Below, piece after piece: positions 1 to 6,580 of a stretch of DNA of 9,010 nucleotides. Below the pieces are notes generated by a model that was given only the letters and a program-made list of their open reading frames with translations, was not told the origin of the DNA and did not search any database. The stretch lies in assembly GCA_021826605.1 (NCBI GenBank), contig JAKAZF010000073.1:1-9010 (forward strand). The letters run 5' to 3'. The stretch is from Planctomycetota bacterium. Its GTDB lineage: Bacteria > Planctomycetota > Phycisphaerae > WQYP01. Made by a program: the position numbers and the translations under genes. Within the stretch, counting starts at the first letter, position 1, and each line of letters starts with the position of its first letter.

Positions 1-1
1 G

Positions 2-448
2 GGGGCCAGCCAGAAATTGCAGATGCTCCAACAGGCGCATGACCACATCGTGGAGCAATCCCAAAAACTTATCGCCTACCAGAAGCAGCTTGAGGCCAAA
101 ATTGACCAATTCCGCGTGCAAAAAGAGGTAATGAAAAGCCAGTTCAACGCATCCAAAGCGCAGGTGCGGGTGTCGGAGAGCCTCTCCGGTGTGGGCAAAA
201 ATTTTGACGATGTCGGCGATGCGCTCCAGCGTGCAAAGGATAAATCAGAAAAGATGCAGGCGCGAGCAGACGCCCTCCAGAGCCTTGCGGATTCCGGCGC
301 GCTGCAGGACCCACTGGATTCCCGCACCCAGACCGAACGCGAATTGGACAATATGCGATCCACCGCTGGTGTTGATGACGAACTTGCAAAGCTGAAGGCC
401 TCCATGGCTCCCAAAGCCCTGGGAGATGGCACCGACAAACCGACATGA
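2..448 (+). CDS. pspA: PspA/IM30-family coiled-coil protein (5' end cut by window)
   Basis: This is the C-terminal part of a PspA/IM30 (phage shock protein A/Vipp1) protein. The frame is open from base 2 to a TGA at 446-448, giving about 148 residues of a family usually near 220-260, so the N-terminal helices and true start lie outside the window. The TTG at 17 is internal. The visible part is almost entirely charged, heptad-like helix rich in Q, K, E, A and L. It includes the family-typical stretch with KLIAYQKQLEAKI, then a segment around SGVGKNFDDVGDAL, and ends in a variable polar tail. Known members bind the inner face of the cytoplasmic membrane as ESCRT-III-like oligomers and protect it under stress. 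No psp regulator or pspC-like gene is visible, and the next gene has its own promoter. Family assignment is by motif recognition and the symbol is tentative. Confidence 0.8.
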   Translation, partial: GASQKLQMLQQAHDHIVEQSQKLIAYQKQLEAKIDQFRVQKEVMKSQFNASKAQVRVSESLSGVGKNFDDVGDALQRAKDKSEKMQARADALQSLADSGALQDPLDSRTQTERELDNMRSTAGVDDELAKLKASMAPKALGDGTDKPT

Positions 449-556
449 CGGGACGCATGGGTATAATTCCATCCGGTACCTTGCTGAACACTTTCGACAT
501 TCGGCTTGTAACATGCGTCGGTTATCGGTGGCGTACGCAAAAGGCCGTTCGGGTGG

Positions 557-584
557 TTGACGTATTGCCAGATCAACCTATATT
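557..584 (+). promoter_or_regulatory. Predicted sigma70-type promoter for the GH10-like gene
   Basis: TTGACG (557-562) matches the -35 consensus at five of six positions. TATATT (579-584) matches the -10 at five of six, with a 16-base spacer. Transcription would start near 591, leaving a leader of about 87 bases before the ATG at 678. It is the best promoter-like element in the 449-677 gap. Prediction is from consensus only. Confidence 0.55.
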
Positions 585-605
585 AGCGGCATCGGGTGTG
601 GGTGA

Positions 606-616
606 ATGGTGACCAT
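606..616. repeat. Short perfect palindrome in the leader of the GH10-like gene
   Basis: ATGGT-G-ACCAT is a perfect 5+1+5 inverted repeat, placed about 15 bases downstream of the predicted transcription start. It could be an operator half-site pair or a small hairpin. It is short enough to occur by chance, and no second copy was noticed in the gap. Confidence 0.3.
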
Positions 617-677
617 CAGCATTCCCGGACACCCGTCGGATCACCGTTCTTAGTCCATAGTGGAGATCGGCTGCTTC

Positions 678-2255
678 ATGCTGCGTTTTCAGGTTTATCG
701 TGACGGAGAGCCGCCGACGGATTTTGACCTCTCCGCGGTTTATTTGGTGGGTGCAGATAGCGTGCCAGCCCGAGGTGAATTCGCCTACACCGACGGTGAA
801 ATTCGTTGTCGCAAAAGGGCAGCCGGACCTTCAGCCTTGGTTGTCATGTGGGAGGTAAAGGTCTTTGGTCAGGTGATGCTGGAGACCGTTCGCCTTCCGG
901 AGCGTTCCAACCCATATATCCTCAATCTTGAACTGGCCCGAAGCCGAATGATGCGCCTGGTGCAAAAGCGTGAGGATTGGGGGCTCTTTGAAGTGCCGGA
1001 TGCGCATCAAGTCAACGAGAAATACGTTGAGGCCCGCGATCTGCTTATCGAAGCGTTGGAAAACCTCGATGATCCGGCCCGGGCAAGTGTGCTGGCCGAC
1101 CGGTGTCTTGCCTTGGCCATCCCCCTGTCCGAGCATACGGCCGCCGTACATGCGGAATTGCTTCTGCACCGCCGCATCTCCACGCGAAGCTTTTCTGCGG
1201 GGGTTTTTGGTTGTCAGGTCGATCTGAATTCAACCGATGAAAACTCGCGCCGCCGCTTGATGAGCGCTGCTGATTTCGCCATCGTTCCCACCCCGTGGAA
1301 GGTGATTGAACCCACCGAGCAGATGGTGGGATGGCGGGCCTTTGATGAATGGACGGATTTTCTCCGGCGCGCCAAAATGCCCATGTCAGCGGGGCCGCTG
1401 GTGCATTTTTCCCAAAATTACATCCCGGATTGGCTTTATATCTGGGAGCACGATTATGAAACCGTGCGTGGCCTGTTGTACGAACACATCGAACGCGTGG
1501 TTACACGCTACGCCGCAAGTGTCGGATTGTGGAATGTCATCAGCGGCCTGCATGTGAACAGTCACTTCAGCTTTACTTTTGATCAGATCATGGATCTGAC
1601 ACGTATGTCGGTCAATCTGGTGAAAAAAATCAACCCCAATGCCAAAACCATGATTGAAATCGCCCAGCCGTGGGGTGAATATTATTCCAAAAATCAGCGT
1701 AGCATTCCGCCGATGATTTACGCTGAAATGGCAACCCAAAGCAGTGTACCGTTTGACGTATTTGGTTTGCAGCTTTCATTCGGAGTTCCGCGGGATGGTT
1801 GTTGGCTCCGTGATCTATTCCAGATATCCATGATGCTGGATCGTTTCGCCCCGCTGGGTAAGCCCGTCATTGTCACGCGGCTGGCGGTGCCCAGCGCGGC
1901 CAGCGACGCAACAAAAAACGGTGGGGTGTGGAGGCGTGCATGGAACGATCAACTTCAGGCCAAATGGCTGGAAGCGGTCACCAACATCATCTTGTCCAAG
2001 CCTTTTGTCGAGGCGATCTGCTGGAATCAATTGTTGGATGGTGAGTCGGGTCCGATTCCGGCTGCGGGACTTTTTGCTGCGGATTTTGCCGCCAAGCCGG
2101 CATTTCAGGTATGGAGCGGCATGCGCCGCGCGGTGATCAACGTCCGCATGGGCACCACCAAACAATCGGAAGGGTCGCGCGTGGCAGGGCAAGCACCAGC
2201 AACGGCCGCGGCCCCGGTTGCCCCAGCTTCTAACCCCGGTACCAAGCCGGTGTAG
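678..2255 (+). CDS. GH10-like (endo-xylanase fold) protein, probably catalytically inactive
   Basis: Translation from ATG 678 gives 525 residues. A GTG at 660 would add six residues but has no ribosome binding site, whereas GGAG at 662-665 lies 12 bases before the ATG. With residues numbered from the GTG, about 1-195 form an N-terminal region of unassigned function: beta-rich to about 90, then helical. Residues 203-490 follow the glycoside hydrolase family 10 order: a TPWKVIEP segment like the family's NxxKWxxxEP, LVHFSQNYIPDWL like the LVWH...PxWL strand, HIERVVTRYAASVGLWNVIS like the HIxxVxxRYxGxVxxWDVVNE strand, IVTRLAV like ITELD, and FAAKPAFQVW like the final PKPAY. The acid/base Glu of WDVVNE appears as Gly296 and the nucleophile Glu of TELD as Arg407, so xylanase activity is doubtful. 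The tail (about 505-531) is rich in Ala and Pro. No signal peptide is seen, which suggests a cytoplasmic protein. Annotating it as an active endo-1,4-beta-xylanase would be unsafe. Confidence 0.75.
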   Translation: MLRFQVYRDGEPPTDFDLSAVYLVGADSVPARGEFAYTDGEIRCRKRAAGPSALVVMWEVKVFGQVMLETVRLPERSNPYILNLELARSRMMRLVQKREDWGLFEVPDAHQVNEKYVEARDLLIEALENLDDPARASVLADRCLALAIPLSEHTAAVHAELLLHRRISTRSFSAGVFGCQVDLNSTDENSRRRLMSAADFAIVPTPWKVIEPTEQMVGWRAFDEWTDFLRRAKMPMSAGPLVHFSQNYIPDWLYIWEHDYETVRGLLYEHIERVVTRYAASVGLWNVISGLHVNSHFSFTFDQIMDLTRMSVNLVKKINPNAKTMIEIAQPWGEYYSKNQRSIPPMIYAEMATQSSVPFDVFGLQLSFGVPRDGCWLRDLFQISMMLDRFAPLGKPVIVTRLAVPSAASDATKNGGVWRRAWNDQLQAKWLEAVTNIILSKPFVEAICWNQLLDGESGPIPAAGLFAADFAAKPAFQVWSGMRRAVINVRMGTTKQSEGSRVAGQAPATAAAPVAPASNPGTKPV

Positions 2256-2267
2256 CGGGGTGGATAC

Positions 2268-2275
2268 GAGGAGAG
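2268..2275 (+). promoter_or_regulatory. Ribosome binding site supporting a TTG start
   Basis: GAGGAGAG lies 10 bases before the TTG at 2286, and no ATG is available nearby. It supports TTG as start of the ComEA-like gene over the internal ATG at 2346, which lacks a comparable site and would remove the cytosolic N-terminal segment. An in-frame CTG at 2280 is only 4 bases away and is less likely. Confidence 0.5.
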
Positions 2276-2285
2276 CACACTGCAT

Positions 2286-2723
2286 TTGCCGGATCAATCC
2301 AAGTCCGTCACAAGCGACCGGGTGAGATTGCCTCACTGGCCGTCCATGCCGTTTCCACTCCTGTATTCAGCTATGTTTTGCCTCATGCTTTTGACGGGTT
2401 GGCAAGTATTGGCCCTCAGTGGCAGGGGACCAAATACAACGCCAACGCTGATTCAATCGGCCATCAATCCCAACACCGCCTCATGGGCATCCTTGACGCG
2501 GCTGCCAGGTATTGGACCGGCGCGGGCGGCGAAAATAATTGCCTACCGCCAACAATATTTTTTCCACCGGCATGCGCAGACACCCTTTACCAACATTGCG
2601 TCGATGCGAAAAATCAAGGGTTTTGGCCCTGTAACACTTCGCAATCTTGCGCCGTATCTGCGTTTTGGCGACAAACAAATCAAGACCCGCCTCAGCAGTG
2701 CCATCGTCCACAGAGGTGAATAA
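2286..2723 (+). CDS. ComEA-like helix-hairpin-helix protein, membrane-anchored
   Basis: This protein of 145 residues has a short basic N-terminus, one hydrophobic segment at about 22-45 (rich in F, L, M, W) that serves as a membrane anchor or signal sequence, and then two helix-hairpin-helix units. The first begins with the ComEA signature INPNTA and has the hairpin PGIG (74-77) followed by ARAAKIIAYR. The second has KGFG (111-114) followed by PVTLRNLAPYL. In ComEA proteins these hairpins bind the phosphate backbone of double-stranded DNA at the cell surface during uptake. The SLBB domain found in many longer ComEA proteins is absent, and no comEC or pilus gene is nearby, so a role in competence is not shown. 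The TTG start is chosen from the GAGGAGAG upstream. The gene lies 30 bases after the GH10-like gene and may be cotranscribed with it. The family call is firm and the biological role is open. Confidence 0.75.
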   Translation: MPDQSKSVTSDRVRLPHWPSMPFPLLYSAMFCLMLLTGWQVLALSGRGPNTTPTLIQSAINPNTASWASLTRLPGIGPARAAKIIAYRQQYFFHRHAQTPFTNIASMRKIKGFGPVTLRNLAPYLRFGDKQIKTRLSSAIVHRGE

Positions 2724-2750
2724 ATCATCGTTTCCGTTTAATTTGTTACA

Positions 2751-2772
2751 CATCGCTGATGGCGATGCTTTT
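2751..2772 (+). terminator. Possible weak terminator hairpin upstream of argJ
   Basis: CATCGC (2751-2756) and GCGATG (2762-2767) form a perfect 6-bp stem with a 5-base loop, followed by C and TTTT. It could end the ComEA-like transcript. The stem has only moderate GC content and the U tract is short, so termination would be partial. The structure also covers the alternative ATG at 2759, which argues against that start for argJ. Confidence 0.35.
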
Positions 2773-2782
2773 GGAGATTCGA

Positions 2783-4000
2783 ATGGCAGAATTAAATATC
2801 ACCAGTGTGCCGGGATTTATGGCCGGTGCCATACACTGCGGAATTAAGGCTTCCGGTAAACCCGACTTGGCGATGCTGGTTGCGGATCGCCCGTCGGTTG
2901 GAGCCGCCGTTTTTACCACCAATAAAATTGTTGGCGCTCCGGTTGTGATTGGTCGCAGGCATGTTCACCACGGAAAAATTCTTGGTTGTATCGTCAACAG
3001 CGGGTGTGCCAACGTCTGTACGGGTAAACGCGGATTGGCCGATGCGGTGAAGATGTGCCGCCTTACGGCCGAAAATCTCTCGCAGCGCGGCATTGAGGGC
3101 GAAACTGAGGACTATCTGCCGTTCAGCACGGGCATTATCGGTCATTACTTGCCGATGCAAAAAGTGTCAGATGGAATCGCCGTACTGTCAAAACAGATTG
3201 GCTCCACCTTTGAACATGGCGAGCAATTCGCCCAGGGAATTTTGACTACTGACACCTGCACGAAGCAGGCAGCGACCGTATTCAGCGTTGGCGAGAACAA
3301 AATCACCATCGCTGGCGCTTGTAAAGGCTCTGGCATGATTGCGCCCAATATGGCTACCATGCTGGCTTACATAGCTACCGATGCGGACATACCACGATCA
3401 CTTTTGCGCCGGGCCGTGCGCCTGACGGCCAATCGCACGTTTAATTGCGTAACGGTTGATCAGCATACCAGCACCAGTGATGCATTTGTCTGCATTGCCA
3501 ATGGTCGGGCGGCGAACCCACGTATGACGCCGGAATCTCGTGTTTATCAGGCATTTTGCGATGCGTTGCTGGATGTCGCTGATTCGATGGCGCGGCAAAT
3601 TGCGGCCGACGGTGAGGGAGCGACGAAGCTTGTGACGATCGAAGTAACCGGTGCCCAATATGAATCGGAGGCAAAAAGGGCCGCCATGGCGATCGCCAAT
3701 TCGCCCTTGGTAAAAACCGCCATCCATGGGGGGGATCCTAATTGGGGTCGGTTCGTCAGCGCCGCCGGATACAGCAATGTAAGCATGCATGTGGATCGCA
3801 TGCGCTGTTGGGTGGGGGGCCTGGAAGTGTTTGGGGGTGGTCGTCCAACCGGAATTGACCTTGCCAAGGTGGAAGCGGCAATGAAGGAAAAGCACGTTAA
3901 AATCCGGGTGGACCTTGGTATCGGCAAGGAATCGGCGCGCATTTATACGTGCGATTTATCGCGCGAGTACATCACCATTAACGCCGATTATCATACCTGA
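2783..4000 (+). CDS. argJ: Glutamate N-acetyltransferase / amino-acid acetyltransferase ArgJ
   Basis: ArgJ moves the acetyl group from N-acetylornithine to glutamate, closing the cyclic arginine pathway; bifunctional forms also acetylate glutamate with acetyl-CoA. It is cytoplasmic. The protein is full length at 405 residues. The self-cleavage motif is clear: KGSGMIAPNMATMLAYI, where the Thr after the Ala (residue 192 in this numbering) becomes the N-terminal nucleophile of the beta chain. Other landmarks are VNSGCANVCTG near residue 72, the STGIIG segment (115-120), TTDT (155-158), the GGDPNWGR motif (316-323) and the C-terminal INADYHT. ATG 2783 is chosen because GGAG (2773-2776) lies 6 bases before it. 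An in-frame ATG at 2759 would add eight residues but lacks a binding site and sits in a hairpin loop. No other arginine gene is in view, so whether the enzyme is mono- or bifunctional cannot be decided. Only 26 bases separate it from rlmN. Confidence 0.95.
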   Translation: MAELNITSVPGFMAGAIHCGIKASGKPDLAMLVADRPSVGAAVFTTNKIVGAPVVIGRRHVHHGKILGCIVNSGCANVCTGKRGLADAVKMCRLTAENLSQRGIEGETEDYLPFSTGIIGHYLPMQKVSDGIAVLSKQIGSTFEHGEQFAQGILTTDTCTKQAATVFSVGENKITIAGACKGSGMIAPNMATMLAYIATDADIPRSLLRRAVRLTANRTFNCVTVDQHTSTSDAFVCIANGRAANPRMTPESRVYQAFCDALLDVADSMARQIAADGEGATKLVTIEVTGAQYESEAKRAAMAIANSPLVKTAIHGGDPNWGRFVSAAGYSNVSMHVDRMRCWVGGLEVFGGGRPTGIDLAKVEAAMKEKHVKIRVDLGIGKESARIYTCDLSREYITINADYHT

Positions 4001-4026
4001 GGTGGAGATTAAACGGCTGTCGTAAA

Positions 4027-5154
4027 ATGGATAACTCCTGCATGAACCGCGATCATTTATTAACCTTCGACCTGCCCTCGCTGAAAGCCGCACTTGCCGA
4101 TGCGGGGATGCCACCGTTCCGGGCACAGCAAGTGATGCAATGGGTTTTTCATCATCGTGCCAGCTCTTTCGATGCGATGTCCAATCTTTCGCTTCATGAT
4201 CGGGCGTTTCTCAAGGAGCGTTTCGCGCTTCTTACCGCCAAGCTCGTGCGTACGGTCAAGTCGCAGGATAAAACCGAAAAAATTCTGCTCCAATGGCCGG
4301 ATGGCGGCCTGACGGAATCAGTCATGATTCCATGCGATGATGATCATGCCGACGATTACGGTCAAACGCTGGTTTCGCATCGGCGTACCGCCTGTTTGTC
4401 TACGCAGGTGGGGTGTCCCGTGGGGTGCGCTTTTTGCGCCAGCGGTCTGGATGGGCTGGCACGCAATCTGACTCGAGGTGAGATTGTCGAACAGGCGCTA
4501 CGTTTATTGCATCTTCTGCCGGCTGAGCGGCGGCTTACGAACATCGTATTTATGGGAATGGGAGAGCCACTGGCCAATCTTGACGCCGTATTGGGTGCGA
4601 TTAGCACGCTGAACTCTGCCTGGGGCTTTCATATCAGCGCCCGTAAAATTACGGTCAGCACGGTTGGCTTGCCTCCGCAGATTGCAGCCTTGGCGGCACG
4701 CGGTATTCCCGTGACGCTTGCCATCAGCCTGCACGCGCCCAATGACGAATTGCGACGTCAGATCATTCCCTGGGCCAAAGGCATAAGTATTGATAAAATC
4801 ATTTCCGCCGCAGGGGAATATTTTCAGCAGACCGGGCGCGAAGTGACGTTGGAGTATATTATGCTCGCGGGAGTTAATACACTTCCTCAGCATGCGGTTC
4901 AGCTTGGCGTAATAGCGAAAAAAATGCGGGCAAATGTCAATCTCATTTACTACAACGAGGTGCCGGGCCTGCCGTTTCGCCGACCGGATGGCATGGTTAT
5001 GCAGGTGTTTCAGCAGCAGTTACGCTCTGCGGGGGTAAACGCTCATGTCCGGCGCAGCCGGGGGCGTGATGTGTCTGCCGCATGTGGACAGCTTGCGCGG
5101 CAGGGCGACGTGGCTCTTAGCCTTCACGCCGACGCTGATGGCTCAACCGCTTAA
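4027..5154 (+). CDS. rlmN: Dual-specificity 23S rRNA A2503 / tRNA A37 C2-methyltransferase RlmN
   Basis: This radical-SAM enzyme adds a methyl group to C2 of A2503 in 23S rRNA and, in characterised bacteria, of A37 in some tRNAs. The 375 residues match the family. The 4Fe-4S cluster ligands are C130, C134 and C137 (CPVGCAFC). The second conserved cysteine, which carries the methyl group, is C353 in AACGQL, and C123 matches the conserved cysteine ahead of the cluster. FMGMGEPLAN (175-184) is the SAM-binding GGE-type motif. NLIYYNEVPG resembles the NLIPxNxxPG segment of the family. The RGRDVSAACGQL ending and family length fit RlmN, although Cfr homologs share the core. Compared with E. coli there are about a dozen extra residues between the IP at 101-102 and C123. 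A purine-rich GAGGTGGAG (3999-4007) lies 19 bases before ATG 4027, which is far. ATG 4042 is an alternative start and would drop five residues. Confidence 0.93.
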   Translation: MDNSCMNRDHLLTFDLPSLKAALADAGMPPFRAQQVMQWVFHHRASSFDAMSNLSLHDRAFLKERFALLTAKLVRTVKSQDKTEKILLQWPDGGLTESVMIPCDDDHADDYGQTLVSHRRTACLSTQVGCPVGCAFCASGLDGLARNLTRGEIVEQALRLLHLLPAERRLTNIVFMGMGEPLANLDAVLGAISTLNSAWGFHISARKITVSTVGLPPQIAALAARGIPVTLAISLHAPNDELRRQIIPWAKGISIDKIISAAGEYFQQTGREVTLEYIMLAGVNTLPQHAVQLGVIAKKMRANVNLIYYNEVPGLPFRRPDGMVMQVFQQQLRSAGVNAHVRRSRGRDVSAACGQLARQGDVALSLHADADGSTA

Positions 5155-5157
5155 CCG

Positions 5158-5185
5158 TTGGTTACCCCTTGAACCGCTTTAATAT
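5158..5185 (+). promoter_or_regulatory. Weak candidate promoter upstream of hisS
   Basis: TTGGTT (5158-5163) and TAATAT (5180-5185) are separated by 16 bases in the 60-base gap between rlmN and hisS. Both match the consensus only partly. The gap also has no clear Shine-Dalgarno sequence before ATG 5215. hisS may therefore be read from here, from upstream, or from both. Confidence 0.25.
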
Positions 5186-5214
5186 CTTGCCAAATTCGCT
5201 TAGATTCTCCGTCT

Positions 5215-6579
5215 ATGACTGATCTTTTCCAAGCGCCCAAGGGCACACGTGATTTTCTTCCACCAGCAATGGCGGTCCGTCGATACATTGAGGATGCTTG
5301 GCGAAGGGTATCACTTCGCTATGGATTTCAGGAAGTTGACGGGCCAACATTTGAATCTCTTGATCTTTACAAAGTTAAATCCGGCGATGAAATCGTCTCA
5401 CAGTTATTTGCTTTTACGGATCGTGGCGGCCGCGATCTGGCTCTCCGCCCCGAATTTACACCCACGCTTGCGCGTATCGTTGCGCAATTGGGTGGCGGGT
5501 TGCCCAAGCCAATCAAATGGTTTTCCATTCCGCGGTGCTACCGTGCCGAGCAGCCGCAGAAAGGTCGCCTGCGGGAATTTATCCAGTGGAACGTCGATTT
5601 CGTCGGTGATTCTTCCTTCAAGGCGGATCGCGAATGCCTGGCGCTGTGCGCGGCGTTGTTGTTTGAGCTGGGACTGACCCCCAACGATTTCAAGGTGTCG
5701 TGGAATCATCGGGATTTAATGGCGGAATTGCTGGTTGGGCTTGGGATACGCGCTGATAAATTGGCCGATACTTTTTATGTTCTTGACCGGCTGCAAAAGC
5801 TCAGCGATGTCGAACGGGACAAACTGTTGCAATCGCGCGAATTTTCACCTTCAGAACAGAAAATATTGCACCTTTTTGCCACTGAGATGGGCAAACCCGA
5901 GGCTGAGCAGACCGAATTAAAAGCACTTCTGTCAGCGCCGGTACCGCGCGGTGTTTATGAAAAAATAATGATCCTCCAGGATCAGCTTTCATTGCCGGAA
6001 CTTGCCGATAATTTCCATTGGGACATCGGGCTGGTGCGTGGGCTGGCTTACTACACCGGTTTTGTTTTTGAAGTGGCTGATGCCAAAGGCGTAAACCGGG
6101 CAGTCGCGGGCGGCGGGCGCTATGATGGGCTTATTGAAATATTTGGAGGTAAGCCCACTCCTGCAGTTGGCTTCGGCATGGGCGATGTGGTACTGGAAAT
6201 TCTGCTTGCCGATCGTGGGCTGCTGCCTGATAAGCCGCTTGGCGGGCCGGACGTGTTTATCGTCAATGCGTCGGACGATAACGGTCTGACCGACCTGTGG
6301 GCATCGCGTTTGCGCCGCTCAACATTTGACCGCACGCTCAAAACTGTAATTCAGCAGGGATTAAGAGTGGAGCACAGCTATAAATCCACCAGGAATATTG
6401 GCAAACTTCTGCAGGAGGCCGCCGCAGCTCATGCACGCTTCGCCTTGATACTGGCACCCGATGAACTCAGTCGCCATGTGGTTAAATGGCGCGATATGCA
6501 GTCTCGAACGGAATCGGAATTGCCGTTGAGTCAGGCGGAAACGCTGATCCGCGCCGCCTGCAGTGGGGGAGGTGATTGA
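5215..6579 (+). CDS. hisS: Histidine--tRNA ligase
   Basis: This class II aminoacyl-tRNA synthetase charges tRNA-His with histidine in the cytoplasm. It has 454 residues, close to the usual 420-460. It opens with the family start FQAPKGTRDFLPP. Motif 1 lies around VDGPTFE (41-47). The ATP and histidine pocket includes LRPEFTPTLAR (77-87), and motif 2 is RCYRAEQPQKGRLREFIQWN (107-126). The histidine-specific HisA motif reads LVRGLAYYTG (273-282): the catalytic Arg275 and both Tyr are kept, while the Asp common in other bacteria is Ala. GGGRYDGL (299-306) is intact. Motif 3 reads GFGMGDVV (319-326), so the usual Glu-Arg pair is missing. The C-terminal anticodon-binding domain is about 344-450. 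Conservation elsewhere is strong, so it is probably active, with the motif 3 form likely shared by its clade. The ATG has no good Shine-Dalgarno sequence. HisZ was considered, but the full anticodon domain and intact motif 2 favour HisS. Confidence 0.93.
   Translation: MTDLFQAPKGTRDFLPPAMAVRRYIEDAWRRVSLRYGFQEVDGPTFESLDLYKVKSGDEIVSQLFAFTDRGGRDLALRPEFTPTLARIVAQLGGGLPKPIKWFSIPRCYRAEQPQKGRLREFIQWNVDFVGDSSFKADRECLALCAALLFELGLTPNDFKVSWNHRDLMAELLVGLGIRADKLADTFYVLDRLQKLSDVERDKLLQSREFSPSEQKILHLFATEMGKPEAEQTELKALLSAPVPRGVYEKIMILQDQLSLPELADNFHWDIGLVRGLAYYTGFVFEVADAKGVNRAVAGGGRYDGLIEIFGGKPTPAVGFGMGDVVLEILLADRGLLPDKPLGGPDVFIVNASDDNGLTDLWASRLRRSTFDRTLKTVIQQGLRVEHSYKSTRNIGKLLQEAAAAHARFALILAPDELSRHVVKWRDMQSRTESELPLSQAETLIRAACSGGGD
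6568..6575 (+). promoter_or_regulatory. Strong ribosome binding site inside the hisS 3' end
   Basis: GGAGGTGA, a near-perfect Shine-Dalgarno sequence, lies in the last codons of hisS (the Gly-Gly-Asp end), 5 bases before ATG 6581. It decides the start of the HYExAFE gene over an in-frame GTG at 6563, and it indicates coupled translation with hisS. Confidence 0.75.
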
Positions 6580-6580
6580 C

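Noticed and set aside
462..467. TATAAT box just after the PspA stop codon.
   Set aside because: No -35 element and no extended -10 TGn precede it, and the better promoter at 557-584 lies between it and the next gene.
76..576. Long minus-strand open frame (166 codons) overlapping the PspA gene and the gap after it.
   Set aside because: It lies mostly opposite a clear PspA coding frame and its protein looks like no family, with scattered Ser, Arg and Cys typical of antisense frames.
1815..2336. Minus-strand open frame of 173 codons under the end of the GH10-like gene.
   Set aside because: It is antisense to a frame with recognisable GH10 motifs and shows no domain pattern of its own.
3398..3895. 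Minus-strand open frame of 165 codons inside argJ.
   Set aside because: It overlaps the conserved ArgJ C-terminal half and has no binding site or recognisable motif.
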